Shown here: one piece after another, positions 6,670 through 12,097 of the stretch
How positions within the stretch are numbered: position 1 is the first letter of the stretch
Layout: each line of letters starts with the position of its first letter
Assembly: GCF_036325985.1 (NCBI RefSeq)
Contig: NZ_JAUHLI010000034.1
Coordinates: 1 to 12,097, forward strand
Origin: Alkalimonas cellulosilytica
Lineage (GTDB): Bacteria > Pseudomonadota > Gammaproteobacteria > Enterobacterales > Alteromonadaceae
Length of the DNA stretch: 12,097 bases
Direction of reading: 5' to 3'
Position numbers and translations under genes: made by a program
Notes under the pieces: model-generated
Told to the model about the DNA's origin: nothing
Seen by the model: the letters and a program-made list of their open reading frames with translations, nothing else
The model's database searches: none

Positions 6670-8040
6670 ATGTTCGAAACCACTAAAGCTATCAGAGCGA
6701 ATCTGACTAAAGGATTAATCGAAAGCCTGCACAGCTTCCCCGATGACTACGAGCGCATCAATGATACTGAGATTTCAGGCTTTCATATCCGGCTAGGCAA
6801 ATCTCGAAATGGATTTCGCCAGGGTAAATATTATCTCTATTACCGGCTTGGTGGCCGTAAAGGTGTGCAACGCTTTTACCTGATAGGCAATATTAAGGAC
6901 ATGACCATCAAGCAAGCCCGTCATGTCGCGCAGGAGTTGAAAGTAAAAATCGCCAGGGGAGAAGATCCCTATGCTGAGCGCAAAGCGATGCAACAAGAAG
7001 CCAAAGCAGATCAGAATGCAATGACGGTGAACGATTTGCTGGATGAGTTTATCAACACTTATGTTATGGCCAACCGCAAGCGGCCAGAAGAGGTGGTACG
7101 CTCATTCAACGCTGATGTCAGACCAACCATTGGCAGTGTGCAATTACATCAGCTGGACAAGCGTCTGGTCATCGTTAAGTGCTTCGATCCCATCATCCGC
7201 AGAGGCTCCAGAGTTCAGGCCAACAAAACACTTTCCCTACTAAAGCAAACTCTGGACTTTGGCGTCGAACGTGGCTTGCTTGCCAGCAACTGCATCAAGG
7301 ATATTCGACGCCGAGCAGTTGGCGGAAATGAACACTCGAAAAAAAGAGCTCTTAGCTTTGAAGAGATAGAGCAAGTATTTACCCGGCTACCACAGTCAGG
7401 CCTCAGCAACTCGGTACAAAACATACTCCGACTATGCCTGCTAACAGGTTGTAGAGTCAGTGAGGTCACTGGAATGGAACAAGCAGAGCTTGATATACCA
7501 AACCGGCTTTGGACAATCCCTGCAGAGCGAACCAAGGGGAAGTTAAACCAAGGCAAAACGCATCATGTGCATTTAACTGATTTAATGATTGAAATTATCG
7601 ACAGTCAGAAAATTGAGAGTGAACAGCTAAGTAACCGCTTTATATTCCCAACGCATGGCGGCAAAAAATCAAAAGCAGGCGATAGCCCCATCGATGCACG
7701 TACAGTATCCAAAGCCGTCAACCGTAAACTTGGGTTTTTCGGGCTGGCTGAGCCATTCACACCGCACGATTTACGCAGAACCTGCTCTACTCGCCTGCCT
7801 GATCTTGATGTAGAAGCAGTCGTTATTGAAAAAATTCTGAACCATCAGCTGGAAGGTATGCTAGGGATTTATAACCAGTTCCCCTACTTCAAAAAGCGAG
7901 CTGAAGCCTTGGATAAATTTTCAGCGGTGATCAAGCCGCTGATGTTTCCTAATAGCACGATAGAGCCGGCGCAGACTAACCAAATCCACTCTTACCAGCT
8001 TATGTCGTACGACATGCCAAATACTGCTTACTATTACTAG
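6670..8040 (+). CDS. P4-like tyrosine recombinase (integrase)
   Basis: A 456-residue integrase. Residues about 10-105 form the arm-binding domain (DUF4102-like: ISGFHIRLG, YYLYYRLGGRKGVQRFYLIG, and the ARHVAQELKVKIARGEDP ending), about 120-225 the SAM-like core-binding domain, and the rest the catalytic domain. The active-site set is complete: R262 in LLTGCRVSE, K289 in TKGK, H366 and R369 in PHDLRR, H392 in LNHQ, and nucleophile Y401 in GIYNQF. It should catalyse site-specific integration and excision, here at the adjacent tRNA-Pro(GGG) site 186 bp upstream. The reading frame is intact. The start is ATG 6670; its ribosome binding site is weak. No excisionase gene is recognised next to it. 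A hypothetical gene follows after 9 nt, probably in the same transcript. Confidence 0.95.
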   Translation: MFETTKAIRANLTKGLIESLHSFPDDYERINDTEISGFHIRLGKSRNGFRQGKYYLYYRLGGRKGVQRFYLIGNIKDMTIKQARHVAQELKVKIARGEDPYAERKAMQQEAKADQNAMTVNDLLDEFINTYVMANRKRPEEVVRSFNADVRPTIGSVQLHQLDKRLVIVKCFDPIIRRGSRVQANKTLSLLKQTLDFGVERGLLASNCIKDIRRRAVGGNEHSKKRALSFEEIEQVFTRLPQSGLSNSVQNILRLCLLTGCRVSEVTGMEQAELDIPNRLWTIPAERTKGKLNQGKTHHVHLTDLMIEIIDSQKIESEQLSNRFIFPTHGGKKSKAGDSPIDARTVSKAVNRKLGFFGLAEPFTPHDLRRTCSTRLPDLDVEAVVIEKILNHQLEGMLGIYNQFPYFKKRAEALDKFSAVIKPLMFPNSTIEPAQTNQIHSYQLMSYDMPNTAYYY

Positions 8041-8049
8041 GAACCGGAT

Positions 8050-8433
8050 ATGAACACAATTTACGACTTAATGGCGGCAAACCCAGAACTGCGCCCTTTT
8101 ATTCCCGCAGTACATATTTTGGAAGAGCGCCTTGCGGGCATAGAACAACACTTTCCTGAGCTGGTGTTGGCGCTCAGATGCCCAGATACGGAAGAGGAAA
8201 TGATTTCCTTACTGTTACGGCAACCCTTTTTAAATTTCGCTATTCTCGATTCCAATAGAAATGCGTGGTGCCCAAGCATGGGAACCTTTGCTGACTTCTC
8301 CAGCAAAGGCGGGACACTCAAGCTTGAACTTGATATGAGGCCAGGTGCGAAAAGACAGCAATTCTTTAACTGGATTATCGCTTTGTGTGACTGGGATGGT
8401 CGCTACCAGCTTTCAGCCCATAGTTCGCATTGA
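8050..8433 (+). CDS. hypothetical protein cotranscribed with the integrase
   Basis: A 127-residue soluble protein I do not recognise. Its ATG lies 9 nt after the integrase stop, and AGGA at 8039-8042 overlaps that stop codon at a good distance, so translation is probably coupled. The sequence is mixed: an acidic, helical N-terminal half (NPELRPFIPAVHILEERLAGIEQ, then EEEMISLLLRQP), then a beta-rich second half containing four tryptophans or aromatic clusters (NAWCPSMGTFADFSSKGG, QFFNWIIALCDWDGRY). It has no signal peptide, transmembrane helix or zinc motif. Position suggests an element function, but nothing in the sequence tells which. Confidence 0.72.
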   Translation: MNTIYDLMAANPELRPFIPAVHILEERLAGIEQHFPELVLALRCPDTEEEMISLLLRQPFLNFAILDSNRNAWCPSMGTFADFSSKGGTLKLELDMRPGAKRQQFFNWIIALCDWDGRYQLSAHSSH

Positions 8434-8630
8434 GAACTGGGCTTGAAGATGAATCTTGAGCGTTATCAGAATAACAGTTGTAATCGGGTGTATTTTGAGA
8501 GTGAGCGTGTGAAAGAGGTTTGTGCGTGAACTATTTGAACTCTATAAAAACATGCACTTGGGGTCAAGTTTCATACTTGCATCGACCTCAACTAGTGACT
8601 TAGCGTCTGAAAACTCAGTGCAAACAGACT

Positions 8631-8651
8631 TACCCACAGAATCTGTGGGTA
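8631..8651. repeat. palindrome between convergent genes
   Basis: TACCCACAGA (8631-8640) and TCTGTGGGTA (8642-8651) are perfect 10-bp arms around a single A. It lies 15 bp beyond the protease stop codon on the minus strand and about 200 bp beyond the hypothetical gene. It could be a transcript-end hairpin for the protease, but there is no T run on either side, so it is not a standard intrinsic terminator. Confidence 0.6.
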
Positions 8652-8666
8652 GGTCATCTAAAGCTA

Positions 8667-10316
8667 TTATTTCCAAGGCAGTAAGCGTCGTATCCCAAGC
8701 AAAAGCAACGCTATAATTGAAAACGCGCCAAAAGAACCACCTGATGACGTCGGCTCTTGTGGTTTAGGCTGCTCGGCCACGTCGTTATTCACGATGGTTA
8801 CGACCAGATCTGAAGCATCTGGATTTGTATCAGCACCCATGCCATCGAGGCGGATATAAAAAGTCCCATCCGGATCAACAATGGTGTTATCAATAATGGT
8901 AACCGAGCGTTGTTTTACAGTTTCGCCATCGGCAAAGATAATCACTTCATCTAAAGCCTGGTAATGTGTACCAGCCACACGAGTACCGTTCTCTGTATAC
9001 ACACGGACGCTGTATTCGCCATCAGAGCCACCTGTGCGCTCAATGGTGAAGTTGTAGCTGCCGGCATTCTCCATCACAGATGAAGAGCCCGACAAACCAA
9101 ACACGCCTGGGTAATAATTTTCTGATAGAACCAGCTCTGCCGAAGCAGTCTCAATGTCAAGACGATAAGGGTAACGTAGCTGAAGATTAGCCACGCCTTT
9201 GGGTTCATTTGCCAGCTCAACGCTAAAGGTGACCGTCTCTTCACCTGGTAAAAACTCAATACGCTCGTAGCTCGTAAAAAAATCTCTACCCTCGATAGCG
9301 GTACCATCAAACAAAGCCACTTGCACAGACGTTGACACGGTTAAGTCACCGGTACGACGAAGCAGAATTGCAGCAGTATTATCACCTGGATTGATCGTGT
9401 AAGTGCTATCAACGAAACTCACAGTGCCAACAGTGGAAGGTGCATTGCGACGTTCGGCGGCTAAAGGCGCGTACTCCCGGATCACACTGGTATTATCGGC
9501 CACACCTGCAATACCGCAAACCTCACCATCCACAACAATATCAGGACTTGAGTAAAAGCGATGGCCATTTGGTTGCGCTGGCCCCATCACCGTAACCCGA
9601 TTAGCGCACTCATAAGCGTGAGCAGCTGGCAGAAACGTAAAGCCACCATCATCAGTTAAGTGGCCAGCATTGAAGTTGTGGCCAATCTCATGAGCCAGGA
9701 CAAAATCAGCATTATTTTTACCGGCAGTGGCACCGTCAAATACCGTTGACAGCTCACCACCAAGCTCGCCATACCCCAGCACCTCAGCTGGCTGTAAATC
9801 TTCATTCCAGTCCCGAATGTAGACGGCCAGGTCGGCACCAAAAGCCGTATAAATTGTATTTTCGGGGAATCCTTCGTATGGGTTTAAAATCCGGGCAGAA
9901 GAAATACCTGAAGCATCAACGGTTCCTACTGTATCAAGGTATGGCATATCATCAGGAATGCCGGTAATGGCTTGGGCATTCACCAAACGAATTTCAGCAT
10001 CTATTCCACTGTTGCTTAACGCCAGGTTGGTGTTATCCACCATATCTTGGATACGCTGATGCACCCACTGAGCACCCATTTTCTCGGCATAAGATGGCTG
10101 GTAAAACGCCATCAAATCAATTACGAAATTTGTGTCGGCACTAACCCCCATAGCGCTAACCCGTTCTTGGCTGCGCGCTTTCAGCTCGGTCAGCGTGACT
10201 GAGAATGAATGAGGATGTGTAGCATCATTGCAAGCAGTTGTGTGAGCATGAGGTATGTCTGCAACAACAGAAAAGGAGTTTGCTACTAAGGCGAGGGGAA
10301 AGTAAGTTCGCAACAT
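8667..10316 (-). CDS. secreted metzincin protease with Calx-beta domains and GlyGly-CTERM tail
   Basis: A 549-residue exported protein. A modest N-terminal signal segment (MLRTYFPLALVANSFSVVA) leads into a reprolysin/M12B-like metalloprotease domain (about 40-290) with the zinc site HEIGHNFNAGH (H209, E210, H213, H219) and a Met-turn at VTVMG (M244). Two Calx-beta domains follow, about 297-398 and 404-511. The tail is P/Q-rich, then SSGG (524-527), a hydrophobic stretch and RR (543-544): the GlyGly-CTERM signal that rhombosortase cleaves for surface release, usually with type II secretion. The protein should be a calcium-stabilised extracellular or surface zinc protease; the target is unknown. 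GGAG 5 nt upstream (10322-10325) supports the start. A 22-bp palindrome lies in its leader. No rhombosortase gene is nearby, so it must use one encoded elsewhere. Confidence 0.9.
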   Translation of the reverse strand: MLRTYFPLALVANSFSVVADIPHAHTTACNDATHPHSFSVTLTELKARSQERVSAMGVSADTNFVIDLMAFYQPSYAEKMGAQWVHQRIQDMVDNTNLALSNSGIDAEIRLVNAQAITGIPDDMPYLDTVGTVDASGISSARILNPYEGFPENTIYTAFGADLAVYIRDWNEDLQPAEVLGYGELGGELSTVFDGATAGKNNADFVLAHEIGHNFNAGHLTDDGGFTFLPAAHAYECANRVTVMGPAQPNGHRFYSSPDIVVDGEVCGIAGVADNTSVIREYAPLAAERRNAPSTVGTVSFVDSTYTINPGDNTAAILLRRTGDLTVSTSVQVALFDGTAIEGRDFFTSYERIEFLPGEETVTFSVELANEPKGVANLQLRYPYRLDIETASAELVLSENYYPGVFGLSGSSSVMENAGSYNFTIERTGGSDGEYSVRVYTENGTRVAGTHYQALDEVIIFADGETVKQRSVTIIDNTIVDPDGTFYIRLDGMGADTNPDASDLVVTIVNNDVAEQPKPQEPTSSGGSFGAFSIIALLLLGIRRLLPWK

Positions 10317-10327
10317 CTGAACTCCAG

Positions 10328-10350
10328 AAAATTTGGCATGCCAAATTTTT
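10328..10350. repeat. palindromic repeat, copy 1
   Basis: The 20-bp palindrome AAATTTGGCATGCCAAATTT at 10329-10348 (22 bp counting the flanking A and T) lies 12 bp upstream of the protease start codon. The identical block with two further T occurs again at 11139-11160. It can fold as an 8-bp stem with a CATG loop and ends in TTTTT on the plus strand. The flanking bases of the two copies differ, so the repeat unit is just this 22-nt block. Confidence 0.9.
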
Positions 10351-10476
10351 AATGTGGATAAAACTAGTGGTTCGTAACATGAAAAACCAATCTGGCTTGC
10401 CAGCCAACTGCTGACGACTCAGGTCATCTTCATTGATGAAGGTATTACGGTTGTGAGCAAACAAACCAAATAATGT

Positions 10477-10677
10477 TTATTTGTGCTCTTTCCAGTACCA
10501 GGTTTCAAGGGCCTCTCTGTCTTTGGCACTCAGTTGCTTTTGTCCAGAATTACCGTCGCTATCGTAGCCCTCAAAAAAGCTCTCACCATCATTGGTGCTG
10601 TCGTCATCTAATAACGCTAAAAGGAACCGTATGACCATAAGAGCCCCTGCCCCAATCATCATTAGAATAGCTGCCAT
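10477..10677 (-). CDS. small single-pass membrane protein
   Basis: A 66-residue protein with a very strong ribosome binding site (GAGGAGG 5 nt before the ATG), which is the main reason to believe it. Residues about 2-24 (AAILMMIGAGALMVIRFLLALL) form one transmembrane helix; the rest is short and charged, with an acidic middle (DDDSTNDGESFFEGYDSDG) and a mixed C-terminus rich in K, E and W. I do not recognise a family. It is divergent from the XRE gene, and the 195-bp gap holds two dyad operators, so control by that regulator is likely. After its TAA the same frame stays open for about 40 more codons with protein-like composition (NTFINEDDLSRQQLAGK), possibly remnant coding sequence. Confidence 0.7.
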   Translation of the reverse strand: MAAILMMIGAGALMVIRFLLALLDDDSTNDGESFFEGYDSDGNSGQKQLSAKDREALETWYWKEHK

Positions 10678-10793
10678 TTTTCCTCCTCAGTAGCGAGCTT
10701 GTTAACACCAAAAGCTGCCACATATTACGGTAAATGCTGTTATTCAAGATGACTAGCATCCAATAACGGCTTATTCGAGACATATACCCCAAC

Positions 10794-10799
10794 GTTATA
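10794..10799 (-). promoter_or_regulatory. candidate -10 box of the small membrane protein gene
   Basis: On the minus strand TATAAC (five of six matches to the -10 consensus) abuts and overlaps the edge of the left operator dyad, which would occupy the promoter spacer. The -35 region (TGTCGA, 17 bp upstream) is weak. Repressor bound at the dyad would block this promoter. Confidence 0.35.
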
Positions 10800-10817
10800 C
10801 TAAGGAATCCTTAGTAT
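10797..10817. promoter_or_regulatory. XRE operator 1
   Basis: ATACTAAGGA (10797-10806) and TCCTTAGTAT (10808-10817) are perfect 10-bp arms about a central A, in the gap between the divergent small gene and the XRE gene. A related dyad lies 34 bp to the right, which marks the pair as binding sites for a dimeric regulator, most simply the adjacent XRE protein. Confidence 0.68.
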
Positions 10818-10832
10818 CGACACTCCATTAAA

Positions 10833-10849
10833 ACTAAGAACATCTTAGC
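10833..10849. promoter_or_regulatory. XRE operator 2
   Basis: ACTAAGAACATCTTAGC has arms CTAAGA (10834-10839) and TCTTAG (10843-10848). It matches operator 1 at 12 of 17 positions with the same dyad (consensus ACTAAG-5 nt-CTTAG) and is centred 34 bp away. It ends about 24 bp before the XRE start, a good place for autorepression. Confidence 0.62.
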
Positions 10850-10872
10850 TTTCAAGTCCTAAATGCAGAAAA

Positions 10873-11139
10873 ATGAAAGTTAATGATGGTTCGCCCTTTC
10901 CAAGACGCCTAAAAGAAGCTCGTTTAATGCGCGGCCTGTCGCAAAAGCAGCTCGGCATACTTGCAGGTATTGATCGTTTCGTCGCTTCTGCCCGGATGAA
11001 CCAGTACGAACGAGGGGTTCATACACCTGACTTTAAAACGATTTTAGCATTAGCTGAGGTGCTGAAAGTACCGACTGCCTACCTGTTTTGCATAGAAGAT
11101 GACTTAGCGGAGCTTATACTCACAAGGAGTGACGGTTGA
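10873..11139 (+). CDS. XRE-family HTH transcriptional regulator
   Basis: An 88-residue protein that is almost entirely one lambda-repressor-like helix-turn-helix domain. RRLKEARLMRGLSQKQLGILAG covers helices 1-2, and after an inserted loop (IDRFVASAR) the recognition helix MNQYERGVHTPDF is followed by ILALAEVLKVPTAYLFC and a short acidic tail. This loop-containing form is common among stand-alone XRE regulators. It should bind DNA as a dimer at the two dyads just upstream, controlling itself and the divergent membrane-protein gene. The ATG at 10873 has only a weak binding site; an ATG at 10863 is out of frame. Its TGA merges into palindromic repeat copy 2, which with six following T can serve as its terminator. 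Confidence 0.9.
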   Translation: MKVNDGSPFPRRLKEARLMRGLSQKQLGILAGIDRFVASARMNQYERGVHTPDFKTILALAEVLKVPTAYLFCIEDDLAELILTRSDG

Positions 11140-11164
11140 AATTTGGCATGCCAAATTTTTTAGC
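11139..11164. repeat. palindromic repeat, copy 2 (possible XRE terminator)
   Basis: The palindrome AAATTTGGCATGCCAAATTT at 11139-11158 shares its last A/first base with the XRE stop codon and is followed by TTTT... to base 11161. As RNA it gives an 8-bp stem, CATG loop and U run, a plausible intrinsic terminator on the plus strand. It is identical over 22 nt to the copy at 10329-10350. Confidence 0.85.
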
Positions 11165-11600
11165 CAAAATTCATATCGTACGAAGAATCGGTTATTCGGA
11201 TTTGACCACGTTAGTGCTCTCAAAAATGCCAATAATCGGACATACCAAGCAACGCGATATGAATTATCACAGCCTCGCCTAACAATGCATCTCCATGCAG
11301 CCAAATCCTAACCTCGCTAGCAATGATGTAAAAGTGCAAATGCATCATGTACATATTGTAGCTTGCCATCTATTGGAAAGTCTTTTAGTTTAGAGACATA
11401 GTTAGGTGAAAGGCGACAATGCAAGACTCATACTCGGACAAGACTAGCCTGCTCGTTTTGAGGGTTCAATAACTGCAGCTCAGTTTTCACAAGACTTATT
11501 AACAACAAACACTTGCATATCATTGTGCCGAATATGCAAGAATGATTTTCCGAGCTAAGCAATAAATTTATTGTAATAAATTAAAAGGAGCCACCAGTAA
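11165..11600. other. gene-free stretch rich in inverted repeats
   Basis: No ORF here has a credible start, binding site or coding look. The stretch holds four dyads. The first is a long imperfect hairpin, 11168-11265, closed by perfect 11-bp arms AATTCATATCG and CGATATGAATT. The second is an attC-like dyad at 11277-11407. The third is a 9-bp-arm hairpin at 11512-11540. The fourth is the AT-rich palindrome AATTTATTGTAATAAATT at 11565-11582, just before the last gene. A structured noncoding RNA or a folded recombination site is possible but unproven. Confidence 0.5.
11512..11540. promoter_or_regulatory. dyad upstream of the DUF4062 gene
   Basis: CTTGCATAT (11512-11520) and ATATGCAAG (11532-11540) are perfect 9-bp arms around an 11-nt spacer, 60 bp before the DUF4062 start. 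The spacing of about two helical turns centre to centre suits a dimeric regulator; a leader hairpin is the alternative. It does not resemble the XRE operators. Confidence 0.45.
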
Positions 11601-12097
11601 ATGGCAGGATTAAGAGTTTTTGTATCTTCTACATGTTATGACTTGTCGGTGATACGGTCTCAACTCAGGATTTTCATACAAAGTATGGGGCATGAGCCTT
11701 TAATGAGCGACTACAGCGATCTTTTGTATGATCCCCGGCTGCATACGCATACAAGCTGTGTCGATGAAGTAGCTACAGCAGATATTGTTGTTCTCATTGT
11801 CGGTGCTAGATTTGGTGGTAAAACCGTTCCAGAAGCACTTGCAAAGCTAGATTTTGACTTACTTAAAAAGGAAAGTAAGAGCACGGAATCTCTAACCAAG
11901 AAAGAGAATCTATCGGTTACTCAGCTTGAAATTCTTAAGGCTGTCGAATCAGGAATACCAGTTTTTACGTTTGTAGATTCGTCAGTTTGGCACGATCATG
12001 CACTTTACGAAAAAAACAAAGATAAACCAATAATTAATGATATTGCCTTTCCATCCATAGAAAAAGCAGAAACTGCTTCATTTATTTTTGAGTTTAT
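11601..12097 (+). CDS. DUF4062-domain protein, N-terminal part (runs off the window)
   Basis: An open frame of 165 codons that continues past the right edge. AAAAGGAG at 11583-11590 sits 10 nt before the ATG. The N-terminus is a clear DUF4062 domain: RVFVSSTCYDL (5-15), a YDPRLHTHTSCVDEV segment (43-57) and ADIVVLIVGARFGG (60-73), followed by SVTQLEILKAVESGIPVFTFVD. The domain has a TIR-like alpha/beta fold and is usually the N-terminal module of larger multidomain proteins, many with ATPase or helical regions and some in predicted defence or conflict loci. The rest of this protein, which would show its role, is not visible. Codon use is A/T-rich compared with the left half of the window, in line with acquired DNA. 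Confidence 0.85.
   Translation, partial: MAGLRVFVSSTCYDLSVIRSQLRIFIQSMGHEPLMSDYSDLLYDPRLHTHTSCVDEVATADIVVLIVGARFGGKTVPEALAKLDFDLLKKESKSTESLTKKENLSVTQLEILKAVESGIPVFTFVDSSVWHDHALYEKNKDKPIINDIAFPSIEKAETASFIFEF

Larger units (their letters stand above)
6436..12097. mobile_element. integrated element at tRNA-Pro(GGG), left part only
   Basis: The region starts at a displaced tRNA-Pro 3' fragment, carries a P4-like tyrosine integrase just inside, and continues with unrelated accessory genes on both strands (hypothetical protein, secreted protease, small membrane protein with XRE regulator, DUF4062 protein). No second att site is inside the window, so the element is at least 5.6 kb. The orientation predicts an intact minus-strand tRNA-Pro(GGG) at the right end. 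No conjugation, phage structural or replication genes are seen so far, so its class (genomic island, prophage remnant or ICE) is open. Confidence 0.65.

Noticed and set aside
8522..8716. Plus-strand 64-codon ORF in the gap after the hypothetical gene
   Set aside because: It has a GTG start without a binding site, runs through the palindrome at 8631-8651 and overlaps the protease C-terminus; composition looks random.
10225..10464. Minus-strand ORF covering the protease start region
   Set aside because: It has a TTG start without a binding site and overlaps the protease N-terminus in another frame. Its first part is noted as a possible remnant behind the 66-residue gene.
10329..11158. The two palindromes as terminal inverted repeats of an IS or transposon
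   Set aside because: No transposase lies between them, each copy is itself palindromic, and no target-site duplication is visible at the outer flanks.
11129..11311. Plus-strand 60-codon ORF after the XRE gene
   Set aside because: It begins inside the XRE gene, and its sequence is just the translation of the palindrome and the imperfect hairpin.
1..12097. CRISPR array or other regularly spaced repeats
   Set aside because: No series of direct repeats with uniform spacers was seen on either strand.

Overview
The window looks like a piece of a gammaproteobacterial chromosome. A marine or freshwater Alteromonadales/Chromatiales-type genome (Rheinheimera/Alishewanella-like) would fit, but this is inferred from gene style: a CspA protein with a long leader, a VC2487-type glycosyltransferase, a GlyGly-CTERM protein and an E. 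coli-like yafNO pair. No rRNA or other marker fixes the genus.

Positions 1-5445 look like ordinary backbone. A cold-shock gene with a long untranslated leader ends at a perfect bidirectional terminator and converges on an LPLAT-type acyltransferase. Divergent from the acyltransferase is a membrane diguanylate cyclase with a periplasmic TPR-like sensor. Then comes a tight two-gene unit: a PAP2 phosphatase with all three signature motifs and, 7 nt later, an MJ1255/VC2487-family glycosyltransferase. A recognisable yafN-yafO type II toxin-antitoxin operon with a 10-bp dyad operator follows (5596-6341).

The key boundary is at 6436-6483. Here the minus strand carries only the 3' part of a tRNA-Pro(GGG) gene, from the anticodon stem to CCA and with its own terminator, and the match to tRNA stops abruptly at 6484. 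A P4-like tyrosine integrase starts 186 bp further on. I read this as one end of an integrated element that used tRNA-Pro(GGG) as its attachment site. The element would run rightwards out of the window, and an intact tRNA-Pro(GGG) is predicted at its far end.

The cargo seen so far is: a hypothetical protein translated just behind the integrase; a secreted metzincin protease with two Calx-beta domains and a GlyGly-CTERM sorting tail; a tiny single-pass membrane protein divergent from an XRE regulator, with two related dyad operators between them; and the start of a DUF4062 (TIR-like fold) protein that runs off the right edge. Two identical copies of a 20-bp perfect palindrome flank the small-protein/XRE module. 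The 460 bp after the XRE gene hold no convincing gene but are dense in inverted repeats.

The most interesting part is the right end: an integrase-bearing tRNA island whose visible content (XRE switch, small membrane protein, DUF4062 protein) resembles accessory or conflict-system DNA, and whose core lies beyond this window.
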